From the NCBI RefSeq assembly GCF_013179285.1, contig NZ_WVNW01000002.1, positions 744,001 through 808,000 of the forward strand: DNA of 64,000 nt, given 5' to 3'. Positions 33,759-43,012 of this stretch are shown one piece after another. The notes beneath the pieces are model-generated. The model was not told the origin of the DNA, did no database searches, and saw nothing but the letters and a program-made list of their open reading frames with translations. The position numbers and the translations under genes are program-made. The DNA is from Roseobacter sp. HKCCD6576-2. Its GTDB lineage: Bacteria > Pseudomonadota > Alphaproteobacteria > Rhodobacterales > Rhodobacteraceae. Positions within the stretch are counted from its first letter, which is position 1. Every line of letters begins with the position of its first letter.

Positions 33759-35615
33759 ATGGCCAAGAACGCCGCCAAAAAAGCCTCGAATATCTTTGTC
33801 TGGATCATCTTGGGCCTGTTGATGCTGGCCTTGACCGGGTTTGGCATCACCAGCTTCACCGGCTCGGCCAGCCAGATCGGCAGCGTCGGCGACGCCCGGA
33901 TCACCGCCAATGAATATGCCCGCGCGCTGCAACGCGAGATCAGCGCCCAGGTCGCGCAGACCGGACGCCCGATCAGCTTGCGCGATTTGGCGGCGCAAGG
34001 CGTGGACCGCGCCGTGTTGGACGGGTTGGTGGCGCGCGCGGCTTTGGCCCATGAGACCCGCGCCATGGGCATCTCCGTCGGCGACGAAGAGGTGGCGCGC
34101 CAAGTACAGGAAACCAGCGGCTTCATGGGCTCCGATGGCAGTTTCGACCGCGCTGGCTATGAGTTTGCCCTGCGCGATGCCGGGCTCACACCGGCAGAAT
34201 TTGAACAGAACCTACGCGAGGATGTGGCCCGGTCCCTGTTGCAAGTGGCGATTGTTGGCGGTGTCTCCGCCCCGCCGCTTTTTGCCGAAGCCCTCACCGC
34301 TTATCAGACGGAGACGCGGGATTTCTCGCTCCTCCGAGTGACCGAACTGGACTTGCCCACCGGGCTGCGCGCGCCGAACGACGCAGATTTGGCAGCAGAA
34401 TACGAAGAAAACGCCGCGCAATTCACCCGGCCCGAGGCCCGCACCATCACCTATGCCTGGGTGCGCCCGACGATGATCATGGATGATGTCGAGGTCAACG
34501 AAACCACCTTGCGCGAGCTTTATGACGAGCGCGGCGAGCTTTACAATCAACCCGAACGCCGCCTGTTGGAGCGTCTGGTCTACCCCTCGCAGGAAGAGGC
34601 CGAGGCCGCCCGCGCCGCTTTGGATGCCGGCGATAGCAGTTATGATGATCTGATCGCTGCCCGGGGTCTCACCCTGGAAGATGTGGATCTGGGCGAAGTC
34701 GCCCGCGAAGATCTCAGCGATGCCGCCGCGGAGGCGATTTTTGGCACCGAAGATGAAGACATCATCGGCCCGGTGGACAGCGTTTTTGGCCCTGCCCTGT
34801 TCCGGGTGAATGCCATCTTGGATGCAACCCAGGTGCCGTTCGAAGATGCCGAGCCGGATCTGCGGGCTGAATTGGCCTCCGAGGCTGCGCGCCGGGCAAT
34901 TGGCGATATCCGGACAGATGTGGATGACCTGATGGCGGGCGGCGCGACCTTGGAAGAGCTCGCCGAAGACACAATTATGGAACTGGGCACCATCGACTGG
35001 CGTCCTGGCTCCGATGAAGGCATCGCAGGCTATGACGCGTTCCGCGCGGCCGCAGCCGCCGCGCAGGAGGGGGATTTCCCCGAACTGCTGGAACTGTCTG
35101 ATGGCGGGCTTTTCGCCTTGCGCCTGGACGCGATTGTGCCGCCCACCCTGCCCGATCTAGATGATATCCGCGACGAGGTGGAGGCCAGCTGGCGCGCCGG
35201 AGAGCTGCGTGATCAGGTCACCGCCCGCGCCAATACACTGGTGTCGGAGATGATCACTGGCGGCGCATTGGAAGAGCTTGGCCCGCGGGTCACCCAAGAG
35301 GTGCAAATTCGGCGGCAAGACTTCATCCCCGATCTGCCGCCGACCCTGGTGGCGCAGATGTTCCAACTCGCGGCGGTGGGCGATACTGCGGTGATCCCCG
35401 GCGCAGAATTCGCCGTGATTGCCCGGCTTGATGCCATCAACAGCGGCGCGCGCGGCACCCCTGGCACCGACGCGCTTTTGGCTCTGATCGGCGAACAGGG
35501 CACGCAATCCATCGCGCAGGACGTGTTTGAGGCCTTTGGCCAGGCGCTTGAGGCGGATGTCGGCATCTCTCTCAACCCCACGACGATCAACGCCGTGCAC
35601 GCGCAGTTCCCCTGA
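33759..35615 (+). CDS. PpiD/SurA-like membrane-anchored peptidyl-prolyl isomerase
   Basis: A 618-residue protein with one N-terminal membrane helix (about residues 11-32, NIFVWIILGLLMLALTGFG) and a large periplasmic region. A SurA-N-type chaperone domain (ITANEYARALQREISAQ and later RQVQETSGFMGSDGSFDRAGY) surrounds a parvulin-like domain at about 240-360 that lacks an obvious complete active site. It probably assists folding of outer-membrane proteins at the inner-membrane face. GGGAGGGAC precedes the ATG. Its stop is only three bases before trpE, so the two are likely co-transcribed. Confidence 0.9.
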   Translation: MAKNAAKKASNIFVWIILGLLMLALTGFGITSFTGSASQIGSVGDARITANEYARALQREISAQVAQTGRPISLRDLAAQGVDRAVLDGLVARAALAHETRAMGISVGDEEVARQVQETSGFMGSDGSFDRAGYEFALRDAGLTPAEFEQNLREDVARSLLQVAIVGGVSAPPLFAEALTAYQTETRDFSLLRVTELDLPTGLRAPNDADLAAEYEENAAQFTRPEARTITYAWVRPTMIMDDVEVNETTLRELYDERGELYNQPERRLLERLVYPSQEEAEAARAALDAGDSSYDDLIAARGLTLEDVDLGEVAREDLSDAAAEAIFGTEDEDIIGPVDSVFGPALFRVNAILDATQVPFEDAEPDLRAELASEAARRAIGDIRTDVDDLMAGGATLEELAEDTIMELGTIDWRPGSDEGIAGYDAFRAAAAAAQEGDFPELLELSDGGLFALRLDAIVPPTLPDLDDIRDEVEASWRAGELRDQVTARANTLVSEMITGGALEELGPRVTQEVQIRRQDFIPDLPPTLVAQMFQLAAVGDTAVIPGAEFAVIARLDAINSGARGTPGTDALLALIGEQGTQSIAQDVFEAFGQALEADVGISLNPTTINAVHAQFP

Positions 35616-35618
35616 GCC

Positions 35619-37130
35619 ATGGCGTTGACCCCGACATTCGAGCACTTTGCCGAAGGCTGGGCGGCGGGCCGCAACCAGCTTGTCTACGCCCGGCTGGCGG
35701 CCGATCTGGACACGCCAGTGTCGGTGATGATGAAACTCGCTGAGGCCGGACAAGACAGTTTCATCTTGGAAAGCGTCACGGGCGGCGAAATCCGTGGCCG
35801 CTATTCGATCATCGGATTGAAGCCCGATCTGATCTGGGAATGCCGGGGCGAGACCAGCCGGATCAACCGCACGGCCCGCTTTGATCGCGATGCCTTCGCC
35901 GCTTGCGACGCGCCGCCCCTGGACGCGCTCCGCGAGATTTTGGCCGAAAGCGCGATCGATATGCCCGATGATCTGCCCGCGGCGGCGGCGGGTCTTTTCG
36001 GGTATCTCGGCTATGACATGATCCGCCTGGTCGAACATCTGCCAAACGTGAACCCCGATCCGCTTGGCCTGCCCGATGCGGTGATGATGCGCCCTTCGGT
36101 GATTGCGGTTCTGGATGGGGTTAAAGGCGAAGTCACCGTGGTGTCGCCCGCCTGGGTCGGTGGTGGTTTGTCGGCCCGCGCGGCCTATGCCCAGGCCGCC
36201 GAACGGGTGAGCGACGCGCTCCGCGATCTGGAACGTGCGCCCACGACCGCCTCGCGTGAAATGGGCGAAGTGACACAGACCGCCGCGCCGGTCTCGAACT
36301 TCGCCAAAGCGGACTATCTGGCTGCGGTTGAAACCGCCAAGGATTATATTCGCGCAGGCGATATTTTTCAGGTCGTGCCGTCGCAGCGGTGGCGCCAAAC
36401 CTTCTCGGAACCACCTTTTGCGCTTTACCGGGCGCTCCGGCGGACCAACCCCTCGCCATTCATGTTCTTCTTCAATTTCGGCCCGTTTCAGGTGGTCGGC
36501 GCCAGCCCGGAAATCCTGGTCCGGGTGTTCGATGGCGAGGTCACGATCCGCCCGATTGCGGGCACCCGCCCCAGGGGAGCCACAGCCGACGAAGACAAAG
36601 CGCTGGAAGCCGATCTGCTTTCCGATGAGAAAGAGTTGGCCGAACATCTGATGCTGCTGGATTTGGGCCGGAACGACACCGGCCGTGTGTCAAAGATCGG
36701 CACGGTCCGGCCCACCGAAGAGTTCATTGTCGAACGCTATTCTCATGTGATGCATATCGTCTCGAATGTGGTGGGTGAACTCTCCGACGAGCATGATGCG
36801 CTCTCCGCGCTTCTGGCGGGTCTCCCTGCGGGCACCGTTTCCGGCGCACCGAAGGTGCGGGCTATGGAGATCATTGATGAGCTGGAGCCGGAAAAACGCG
36901 GCGTCTATGGCGGCGGCGTGGGGTATTTCTCGGCCGGAGGCGATATGGATATGTGCATCGCGCTCCGCACCGCGGTGGTGAAAGATGAGACGCTCTATAT
37001 CCAAGCCGGTGGTGGCGTCGTCTATGACAGCGACCCGGAAGCGGAGTTCCAGGAAACGGTGAACAAATCCCGCGCGATCCGTAAAGCCGCCGAGGACGCC
37101 GGCGCCTTCACCCAACGCGGCAACCGCTGA
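35619..37130 (+). CDS. trpE: Anthranilate synthase component I
   Basis: A 503-residue chorismate-binding enzyme. The N-terminal domain holds LAEAGQDSFILESVTGGE, the tryptophan-feedback region. The catalytic half has YIRAGDIFQVVPSQRW, RTNPSPFMFFFNFG, RPIAGTRPRGATADEDK and the ending GGGVVYDSDPEAEFQETVNK (in parts). With TrpG it makes anthranilate from chorismate and glutamine. It begins three bases after the ppiD-like stop. trpG and the other trp genes lie 1.7 kb downstream beyond an opposite-strand gene. No Trp-rich leader peptide precedes it. Confidence 0.97.
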   Translation: MALTPTFEHFAEGWAAGRNQLVYARLAADLDTPVSVMMKLAEAGQDSFILESVTGGEIRGRYSIIGLKPDLIWECRGETSRINRTARFDRDAFAACDAPPLDALREILAESAIDMPDDLPAAAAGLFGYLGYDMIRLVEHLPNVNPDPLGLPDAVMMRPSVIAVLDGVKGEVTVVSPAWVGGGLSARAAYAQAAERVSDALRDLERAPTTASREMGEVTQTAAPVSNFAKADYLAAVETAKDYIRAGDIFQVVPSQRWRQTFSEPPFALYRALRRTNPSPFMFFFNFGPFQVVGASPEILVRVFDGEVTIRPIAGTRPRGATADEDKALEADLLSDEKELAEHLMLLDLGRNDTGRVSKIGTVRPTEEFIVERYSHVMHIVSNVVGELSDEHDALSALLAGLPAGTVSGAPKVRAMEIIDELEPEKRGVYGGGVGYFSAGGDMDMCIALRTAVVKDETLYIQAGGGVVYDSDPEAEFQETVNKSRAIRKAAEDAGAFTQRGNR

Positions 37131-37158
37131 TCCCCCGCGCCTCGAGTGGCTTCGGTGT

Positions 37159-38709
37159 CTATCGGGTCAAGACCGCCGAGACCGGTGCCATGGCCACGCT
37201 TTCGGACCGCGCCCCGAGGGCCCAAGAGAAAAGCGCCGTCACCGTATCGGAATAGGTATGACCGATGACAATGACGCTGCCATCCTGCCCTGCCGCGAAG
37301 GCCGCCCGGTCCAGATAGCGCGTGATCACCGTGGCCCGTTCCCGCTCGGAATCGATTTGCCGGAACAGCGTTGCCGCTGGCACATCCACCCGGACCGCAC
37401 TTTGTTCCGCCGCGTTCAAGCCGCGCGGATAGGCCACCAACCCATGGCCGGTCTCTTGTAGGACCGAGATCACCGCGTCGAGTACAGGCCTATCGCCTTG
37501 CACCCGGTTCTGATCGCTATCCAAAACCGCCACCGCTTCCGGCAAGACTTCAAATCCGCCTGCCAAGGCCACCTCGACATCGGCTGGGGCCGCACCGGCG
37601 GGAAGCATATCCTCGGCCAGCATCAGCACCTCAAACCCTGCCGCGCGGTATGCGGCTGCATTTTCTGCCGCTTGCGGGCGGGTCGGGTCAATCGCGAAGC
37701 TGACAGGAAAGGGAAAGCTCTGCAAAAGGGTCCGGTCGAGACCAAAAGCTGGGTCATCGATCAGGATCACCGCCATCAACGGTCGTGTCTCTGCGGCGTC
37801 AAACTCCGCCGCGAAGGCTTCGATTGCCGGGCGCGTAGCAATATCCCCTGGCATCGTCGATGCAGCATCCTCTTGATCCATCTCCGTGCCTACATCGGTC
37901 GGCAGTAGATCACCGATCCGAGGCAAGCGCGGTTCAGAAAGACCAGCGGCTTCCAGCGGAGCGGGACCGGGGCCTGTCGGCTCAACCGGCTGCGGCTCAG
38001 AGGTCTCTGCCGGGTCCCCAGACTCCGATGGCTGATCCAAAATTGGCGCGGCGGCTGGCGTCGTATCGAGGCGGACCGCGCCGGGATCGGTCTCGATCTG
38101 CGGCAATCCGAGCGGTGCCGGTTGCAACTCTTGCGGCGGCGCAAGTGGGTCTTGATCCGTATTCGTGACCTCTGGCGTGGTTCCATCCGCGGTTGGCACA
38201 TTGATCTGTGGCAGATCGAGCGCCGCAGTCGCGGTCGGAAGTGGCGCGGAGGCGGTATCGGGTACAGGCGACCCGGTCAGCACATCCGGGGCCGGTGCCG
38301 CGCTCCCCGTTGGAGGGGTTACGTCCGGCGCTTGATCTGGGATGGGGAGGGCCGCTGCCTCGTCCGGCGGAGGCCGGTTAAACTCCGACCCGGCAGGCAG
38401 AGGCACGTTATCGGCTGGTCCCTGCGCGGTCTCAGATTGCTCGACCGCCCCGCCCGTCTCCGGTGCGCCTGCGGTGGCATCGCTTGTCGGCGGCGTCTCG
38501 ACCTCCGGTGTCTCAAGGGGATTGGGAGCTTCATCCTCGGCGGCAAGCTCTGGCAATTCGGGCCGGGTATCAACATCACCCGCTCCCACCATTGAAGCGG
38601 CTGGCGCGCGCTCTTCCGGCAGCGGCGCGTTCAAGGAAATCACGGCCAGAAAAAGCGCTGAAAACAACACGCCCCAGACCATCCCAATGATCACACCTCT
38701 GCCCATCAT
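37159..38709 (-). CDS. Divergent polysaccharide deacetylase family protein
   Basis: A 516-residue protein: a single N-terminal membrane helix (GVIIGMVWGVLFSALFLAV), then about 230 residues of low-complexity Pro/Ala/Asp/Thr-rich linker, then a C-terminal NodB-like barrel starting MAVILIDDPAFGLDRTLLQSFPFPVSFAID. The DUF610/YibQ-type fold is recognisable, but the usual metal-binding HxxxH is not obvious. It is probably anchored in the inner membrane facing the periplasm. It lies head-on between trpE and trpG, on the opposite strand. GAGGAG precedes a pair of ATGs. Confidence 0.85.
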   Translation of the reverse strand: MMGRGVIIGMVWGVLFSALFLAVISLNAPLPEERAPAASMVGAGDVDTRPELPELAAEDEAPNPLETPEVETPPTSDATAGAPETGGAVEQSETAQGPADNVPLPAGSEFNRPPPDEAAALPIPDQAPDVTPPTGSAAPAPDVLTGSPVPDTASAPLPTATAALDLPQINVPTADGTTPEVTNTDQDPLAPPQELQPAPLGLPQIETDPGAVRLDTTPAAAPILDQPSESGDPAETSEPQPVEPTGPGPAPLEAAGLSEPRLPRIGDLLPTDVGTEMDQEDAASTMPGDIATRPAIEAFAAEFDAAETRPLMAVILIDDPAFGLDRTLLQSFPFPVSFAIDPTRPQAAENAAAYRAAGFEVLMLAEDMLPAGAAPADVEVALAGGFEVLPEAVAVLDSDQNRVQGDRPVLDAVISVLQETGHGLVAYPRGLNAAEQSAVRVDVPAATLFRQIDSERERATVITRYLDRAAFAAGQDGSVIVIGHTYSDTVTALFSWALGARSESVAMAPVSAVLTR

Positions 38710-38827
38710 CGCTCCTCATTCTCGCGCGCCGTTCTTGCCCGATCCCTTGACCCCGGGGCGCGGCTGTTGAACATGTATAACGCGGGCGCGCGTCGCCTTC
38801 ACCCCCTTTCGGAAAGGCCCCGGCCCC

Positions 38828-39415
38828 ATGCTGCTGTTGATCGATAATTATGACAGTTTCACCTATAATCTCGTGCATTATCTAAGGGAATTGGGTGCGG
38901 ATGTCAGGGTTGAGCGGAATGACGCGCTCAATGTGCAAGAGGCAATGGCGCTCAAGCCGGAGGCGATTTTGCTCTCGCCGGGCCCGTGCGACCCCTCACA
39001 AGCTGGAATCTGCTTGGCGCTGACCCAGGCTGCGGCGGAAACACGCACGCCGCTCATGGGCGTGTGTTTGGGCCATCAAGCGATCGGCGAAGCTTTTGGC
39101 GGCACAGTTCAACGTCATAGCGAAATCGTGCATGGCAAATTGGGCGAAGTGCGCCACCGGGGCGCTGGTGTCTTCGCAGGCCTGCCCTCGCCCTTCCTCG
39201 CCACACGTTACCATTCGCTGGTCGTCGCCCGCGAGGGGTTGCCGGACTGCTTGGAGATCAGCGCCGAGTTGGAAGACGGCACGATCATGGGCCTCCGCCA
39301 CAAAGAGCTGCCGATGGAAGGTGTGCAGTTTCACCCCGAAAGCATCCGCTCCGAACACGGCCATCAGATGCTGAAGAATTTCCTCGATATGGCGCGGATC
39401 GGAGAGCCCGCATGA
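38828..39415 (+). CDS. trpG: Anthranilate synthase component II (glutamine amidotransferase)
   Basis: A 195-residue class I amidotransferase. It starts [17 protein letters not shown], has the oxyanion strand [13 protein letters not shown], the nucleophile in [16 protein letters not shown], and the histidine and glutamate in [10 protein letters not shown]. It supplies ammonia to TrpE and may also serve folate synthesis (PabA-like), as in many bacteria with one copy. Its end overlaps trpD by 4 bp, beginning an uninterrupted run of overlapping genes to moeA. Confidence 0.96.
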   Translation: MLLLIDNYDSFTYNLVHYLRELGADVRVERNDALNVQEAMALKPEAILLSPGPCDPSQAGICLALTQAAAETRTPLMGVCLGHQAIGEAFGGTVQRHSEIVHGKLGEVRHRGAGVFAGLPSPFLATRYHSLVVAREGLPDCLEISAELEDGTIMGLRHKELPMEGVQFHPESIRSEHGHQMLKNFLDMARIGEPA

Positions 39416-40431
39416 ATGATGCAATGAAGCCGCTGATCTTCGCCGCCTCCGAAGGGCCGCTGAGCCGGGCGCAGGCGGAAGAAGCTTTCGGGTACCTCTT
39501 CGAAGGCCAAGCCACACCGGCGCAGATTGGCGGATTGCTGATGGCGATGCGGGCGCGTGGAGAATCCGTGGCTGAATACGCCGCCGCTTCGGCCGTGATG
39601 CGGGCGAAATGCGTGCGGGTGCGCGCACCTGAAGGCGCGATGGATATCGTCGGCACTGGCGGCGACGGGATGGGGACGCTCAACATCTCCACCGCCACCG
39701 CGTTTGTTGTGGCCGGGGCCGGTGTGCCGGTGGCGAAACATGGCAACCGCAATCTCTCCTCGAAATCCGGCGCGGCGGATGCGCTTGGCCAGATGGGGAT
39801 CGATGTGATGGTTGGCCCTGAAATCGTGGAGCGTGGCATCGCGGAAGCGGGCATCGGATTCATGATGGCGCCGATGCACCATCCGGCGATCAAACATGTC
39901 ATGCCCACCCGACAAGAGCTCGGCTGCAAGACGATTTTCAACATCATCGGCCCATTGACCAACCCCGCAGGCGTGAAACGCCAACTCACCGGCGCCTTCG
40001 CCATCGACCTGATCTATCCAATGGCCGAGACCTTGCAGGAGCTTGGCTCGGAGAAAGTCTGGCTCGTGCATGGCGCGGATGGCACTGATGAAATCTCGAT
40101 CAGCGGCGAGACCTCGGTCGCCGTGTTGGAAGATGGCAAGATCCGCGGGCGGCAAGTCCACCCCGAAGAGGCGGGGCTGCCGGTTCATCCGCTGCGCGAT
40201 ATATTGGGCGGCACACCGCAGGAAAACGGCCATGCCTTCCAGGCGCTGCTTGACGGGGCACCAGGGGCTTATCGCGACGCGGTCTTGCTCAACGCGGCGG
40301 CGGCGTTGATCGTCGCGGATAAGGTGACAAACCTGGTGGAAGGTGTTGAAATGGCACGGGAAAGCATTGATAGCGGCAAGGCCAAACACGCGGTCGAGAC
40401 GCTGGCGCGCATCACATCGGAGGCGGCATGA
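39412..40431 (+). CDS. trpD: Anthranilate phosphoribosyltransferase
   Basis: A 339-residue enzyme with the family signatures [18 protein letters not shown] (PRPP binding) and [21 protein letters not shown], followed by GPLTNPAG. It joins anthranilate to phosphoribosyl pyrophosphate in tryptophan synthesis. It overlaps trpG and trpC by 4 bp each (ATGA junctions), evidence of coupled translation. Length is standard. Confidence 0.97.
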   Translation: MNDAMKPLIFAASEGPLSRAQAEEAFGYLFEGQATPAQIGGLLMAMRARGESVAEYAAASAVMRAKCVRVRAPEGAMDIVGTGGDGMGTLNISTATAFVVAGAGVPVAKHGNRNLSSKSGAADALGQMGIDVMVGPEIVERGIAEAGIGFMMAPMHHPAIKHVMPTRQELGCKTIFNIIGPLTNPAGVKRQLTGAFAIDLIYPMAETLQELGSEKVWLVHGADGTDEISISGETSVAVLEDGKIRGRQVHPEEAGLPVHPLRDILGGTPQENGHAFQALLDGAPGAYRDAVLLNAAAALIVADKVTNLVEGVEMARESIDSGKAKHAVETLARITSEAA

Positions 40432-41240
40432 GCACCCCAACCATTCTTGAGAAGATCAAGGCTTACAAGCTGGACGACATCGCCGCGCGCAAGCAAGAGC
40501 GGCCTCTTGAAACCGTCGAGGCCGAGGCCCGCGCCGCCGATCCGGTGCGCCCTTTTGCCGATGCGCTTCACGCCGCCGTTCGCGAAGGCTATGGCTTGAT
40601 TGCGGAGATCAAAAAGGCGAGCCCGTCGAAGGGTTTGATCCGCGCCGATTTCGACCCGCCCGCCTTGGCCGAGGCTTATGCCGCCGGTGGCGCGACTTGC
40701 CTGAGCGTGTTGACCGATGGGCGAAGCTTTCAAGGCGATGACAGCTATCTGATCGCGGCGCGCGCCGCGTGCGACCTGCCCGTTTTGCGGAAAGATTTCC
40801 TTTACGACCCCTATCAAGTGGCCGAAGCGCGCGCGCTTGGGGCCGACTGCATTCTGATCATCATGGCGAGCCTCGATGATGGGCAGGCGGCGGAGCTTGA
40901 AGCGACTGCGGCGGATTGGGGTATGGATGCGCTGATCGAAGTGCATGACGAGGCAGAGCTTGAGCGGGCCAGCCGCCTGTCGTCACGCCTCGTTGGTATA
41001 AATAACCGCGATCTCAATACGTTCGAGACCTCTCTTGATGTCACACGCCGGTTGGTCCGGATGATCCCCGATGACCGGCTTGTGGTGGCCGAAAGCGGCC
41101 TGTCCACCCCGGAGGATCTCGCCGATATGGCGCAATATGGCGCGCGCTGTTTCTTGATCGGCGAAAGCCTGATGCGGCAGGAGGATGTGGCGCAGGCCAC
41201 CAGAAACCTGCTCGCCAATCCTTTAAAAGCGGGGCTCTGA
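40428..41240 (+). CDS. trpC: Indole-3-glycerol phosphate synthase
   Basis: A 270-residue TIM-barrel enzyme with [21 protein letters not shown] near the N-terminus, [31 protein letters not shown], and [17 protein letters not shown], all diagnostic. It cyclises CdRP to indole-3-glycerol phosphate. It overlaps trpD by 4 bp and moaC by one base (TGATG), so it is embedded in the trpG-moeA transcript. trpF, trpB and trpA are not in this window. Confidence 0.97.
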   Translation: MSTPTILEKIKAYKLDDIAARKQERPLETVEAEARAADPVRPFADALHAAVREGYGLIAEIKKASPSKGLIRADFDPPALAEAYAAGGATCLSVLTDGRSFQGDDSYLIAARAACDLPVLRKDFLYDPYQVAEARALGADCILIIMASLDDGQAAELEATAADWGMDALIEVHDEAELERASRLSSRLVGINNRDLNTFETSLDVTRRLVRMIPDDRLVVAESGLSTPEDLADMAQYGARCFLIGESLMRQEDVAQATRNLLANPLKAGL

Positions 41241-41719
41241 TGCCAGATCTCACTCATTTCGACGCCGAGGGGCAGGCCCATATGGTCGATGTCTCGGAAA
41301 AACCAGTTACCGCGCGGGTCGCGACAGCAGGCGCTTGGGTCAAAATGCGACCCGAGACCCTTGATCTGGTTGAAAAAGGGATCGCCAAGAAGGGCGATGT
41401 TTTGGGCGTGGCGCGGCTGGCCGGGATTATGGGAACCAAACGCACCGCCGATCTGATCCCGCTCTGCCACCCTCTGCCGGTGACCAAGGTGGCCATGGAG
41501 CTTGACCCTGATCGCGACCTGCCGGGTGTACGGATCAAAGCGACCGTCAAGACCAATGGGCAGACGGGCGTTGAAATGGAAGCGCTTATGGCCGCATCGA
41601 CGGCCGCGCTGACGGTCTATGATATGCTGAAAGCCGCCGACCGGGCGATGGAAATCGGCGGCCTGCGCGTTCTGTTGAAAGATGGCGGCAAATCCGGCCG
41701 GTTCGAGGCCGACACGTGA
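41240..41719 (+). CDS. moaC: Cyclic pyranopterin monophosphate synthase
   Basis: A 159-residue MoaC with [16 protein letters not shown] near the N-terminus, [22 protein letters not shown] as the signature, and [23 protein letters not shown] at the active-site region. It forms cPMP in molybdenum cofactor synthesis together with MoaA, which is not encoded here. It starts on the last base of the trpC stop and overlaps the moeA GTG by 4 bp. Confidence 0.97.
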   Translation: MPDLTHFDAEGQAHMVDVSEKPVTARVATAGAWVKMRPETLDLVEKGIAKKGDVLGVARLAGIMGTKRTADLIPLCHPLPVTKVAMELDPDRDLPGVRIKATVKTNGQTGVEMEALMAASTAALTVYDMLKAADRAMEIGGLRVLLKDGGKSGRFEADT

Positions 41720-42900
41720 TCACTGTTGCCGAAGCGCTGGCCCAATGCCTCGCCCTGACCCGGGTGTTGGAGGTTGAAGACGTGCCGTTGGCCGAGGCCG
41801 CGGGCCGAGTCCTGGCACGGTCAGTCTTGGCCGAGCGGGACCAGCCGCCCTTCGCCGCCTCCGCCATGGATGGCTACGCCGTGCGCAGCGACGAGGCCGC
41901 GCCAGGGGCGCAGTTCCGCGTTATTGGAGAGGCCGCCGCCGGTCATGTTTGGCATGGTCAGATCGGCGCTGGCGAAGCGCTGCGGATCTTCACCGGCGCG
42001 CCGGTGCCCGAGGGTGCGGATCGGATCATCATCCAAGAAGACGTCACCCGCGACGACGAGCGGATTACCCTTGGCGATAAGCTTGATCAAAAGACCCATA
42101 TCCGCCCCTCGGGCGGCGATTTCCGCAAAGGCCACCGGATCGAAGCGCCGCGCCGACTGAGCCCGGCGGATATTGCGCTGGCCGCCTCAATGAACCACGC
42201 CACCCTGCCCGTCACGCGGCGGCCAGAGGTGGCGTTGATCGCCACCGGCGACGAGTTGGTGCAGCCTGGCGAGACGCCGCGCCCGGATCAGATCATTGCG
42301 TCCAACACCTATGGGTTGAAAGCGTTGATCGAGGCAGAGGGTGGCCATGCCCGGATGTTGCCCATCGCGCGGGACACCCGCGAAAGCCTGGAACACGTGC
42401 TTGGGTTGGCCGCAGGTGCGGACCTGATCGTGACCATTGGCGGCGCCTCGGTGGGCGATCATGATCTGGTCGGCGAGGTGGCTGCTGCAATGGGTCTGGA
42501 GCGGTCCTTCTATAAGATCGCGATGCGGCCTGGCAAACCGCTGATGGCGGGGCGGTTGGCAAGATCGGCCCTTGTGGGCCTGCCCGGAAATCCCGTTTCG
42601 TCAATGGTTTGCGGCCATCTCTTCATCGTTCCGATGCTGCATGCTTTCCTTGGCCTGCCGACGGGTGAGCGGCGCTTGACCCATGCCCGACTCGCCGTCG
42701 ACCTACCTGCGAACGGTCCGCGTGAACATTACATGCGGGCCCGTCTGATCCCCGGCAACGGATTGCCCGAGATCACGCCTTTGGACGCGCAAGACAGCTC
42801 GCTCCTGACCCGGTTGGCCGATGCCGACGCGCTCTTGGTCCGGCCACCGCATCAAGAGCCGCAGACCGCCGGCGCAATTGTGGAAGCCTTGCTGATTTAA
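41716..42900 (+). CDS. moeA: Molybdopterin molybdenumtransferase
   Basis: A 394-residue MoeA starting with GTG inside the moaC stop (GTGA). Visible features are [38 protein letters not shown], the [13 protein letters not shown] turn, [16 protein letters not shown] and [14 protein letters not shown]. It inserts molybdate into adenylylated molybdopterin. It is the last gene of the overlapping run from trpG; about 110 bp follow before an unrelated dehydrogenase gene. Confidence 0.96.
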   Translation: MITVAEALAQCLALTRVLEVEDVPLAEAAGRVLARSVLAERDQPPFAASAMDGYAVRSDEAAPGAQFRVIGEAAAGHVWHGQIGAGEALRIFTGAPVPEGADRIIIQEDVTRDDERITLGDKLDQKTHIRPSGGDFRKGHRIEAPRRLSPADIALAASMNHATLPVTRRPEVALIATGDELVQPGETPRPDQIIASNTYGLKALIEAEGGHARMLPIARDTRESLEHVLGLAAGADLIVTIGGASVGDHDLVGEVAAAMGLERSFYKIAMRPGKPLMAGRLARSALVGLPGNPVSSMVCGHLFIVPMLHAFLGLPTGERRLTHARLAVDLPANGPREHYMRARLIPGNGLPEITPLDAQDSSLLTRLADADALLVRPPHQEPQTAGAIVEALLI

Positions 42901-43012
42901 CGCCATGACCCCAAAGAAACGGGGGCATTGCCATAAGATTTTTTCTTTGCCGATCCGGAGCTAGCCCTCTACCCGTGGGTGAGGCGCGCTTGTTGGCAGA
43001 GGACAGAACCCG

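Noticed and set aside
35157-36647. Long open frame (about 496 codons) antisense to ppiD-trpE
   Set aside because: Mirror frame produced by GC-rich third-position bias; its translation is His/Arg/Gly-rich without any family motif, while the plus strand encodes clear TrpE.
42901-43012. Riboswitch (glycine or similar) before the FAD/GcvT dehydrogenase
   Set aside because: Only about 110 bases, without the tandem conserved cores; the CCCC/GGGG pair there lacks a U tract.
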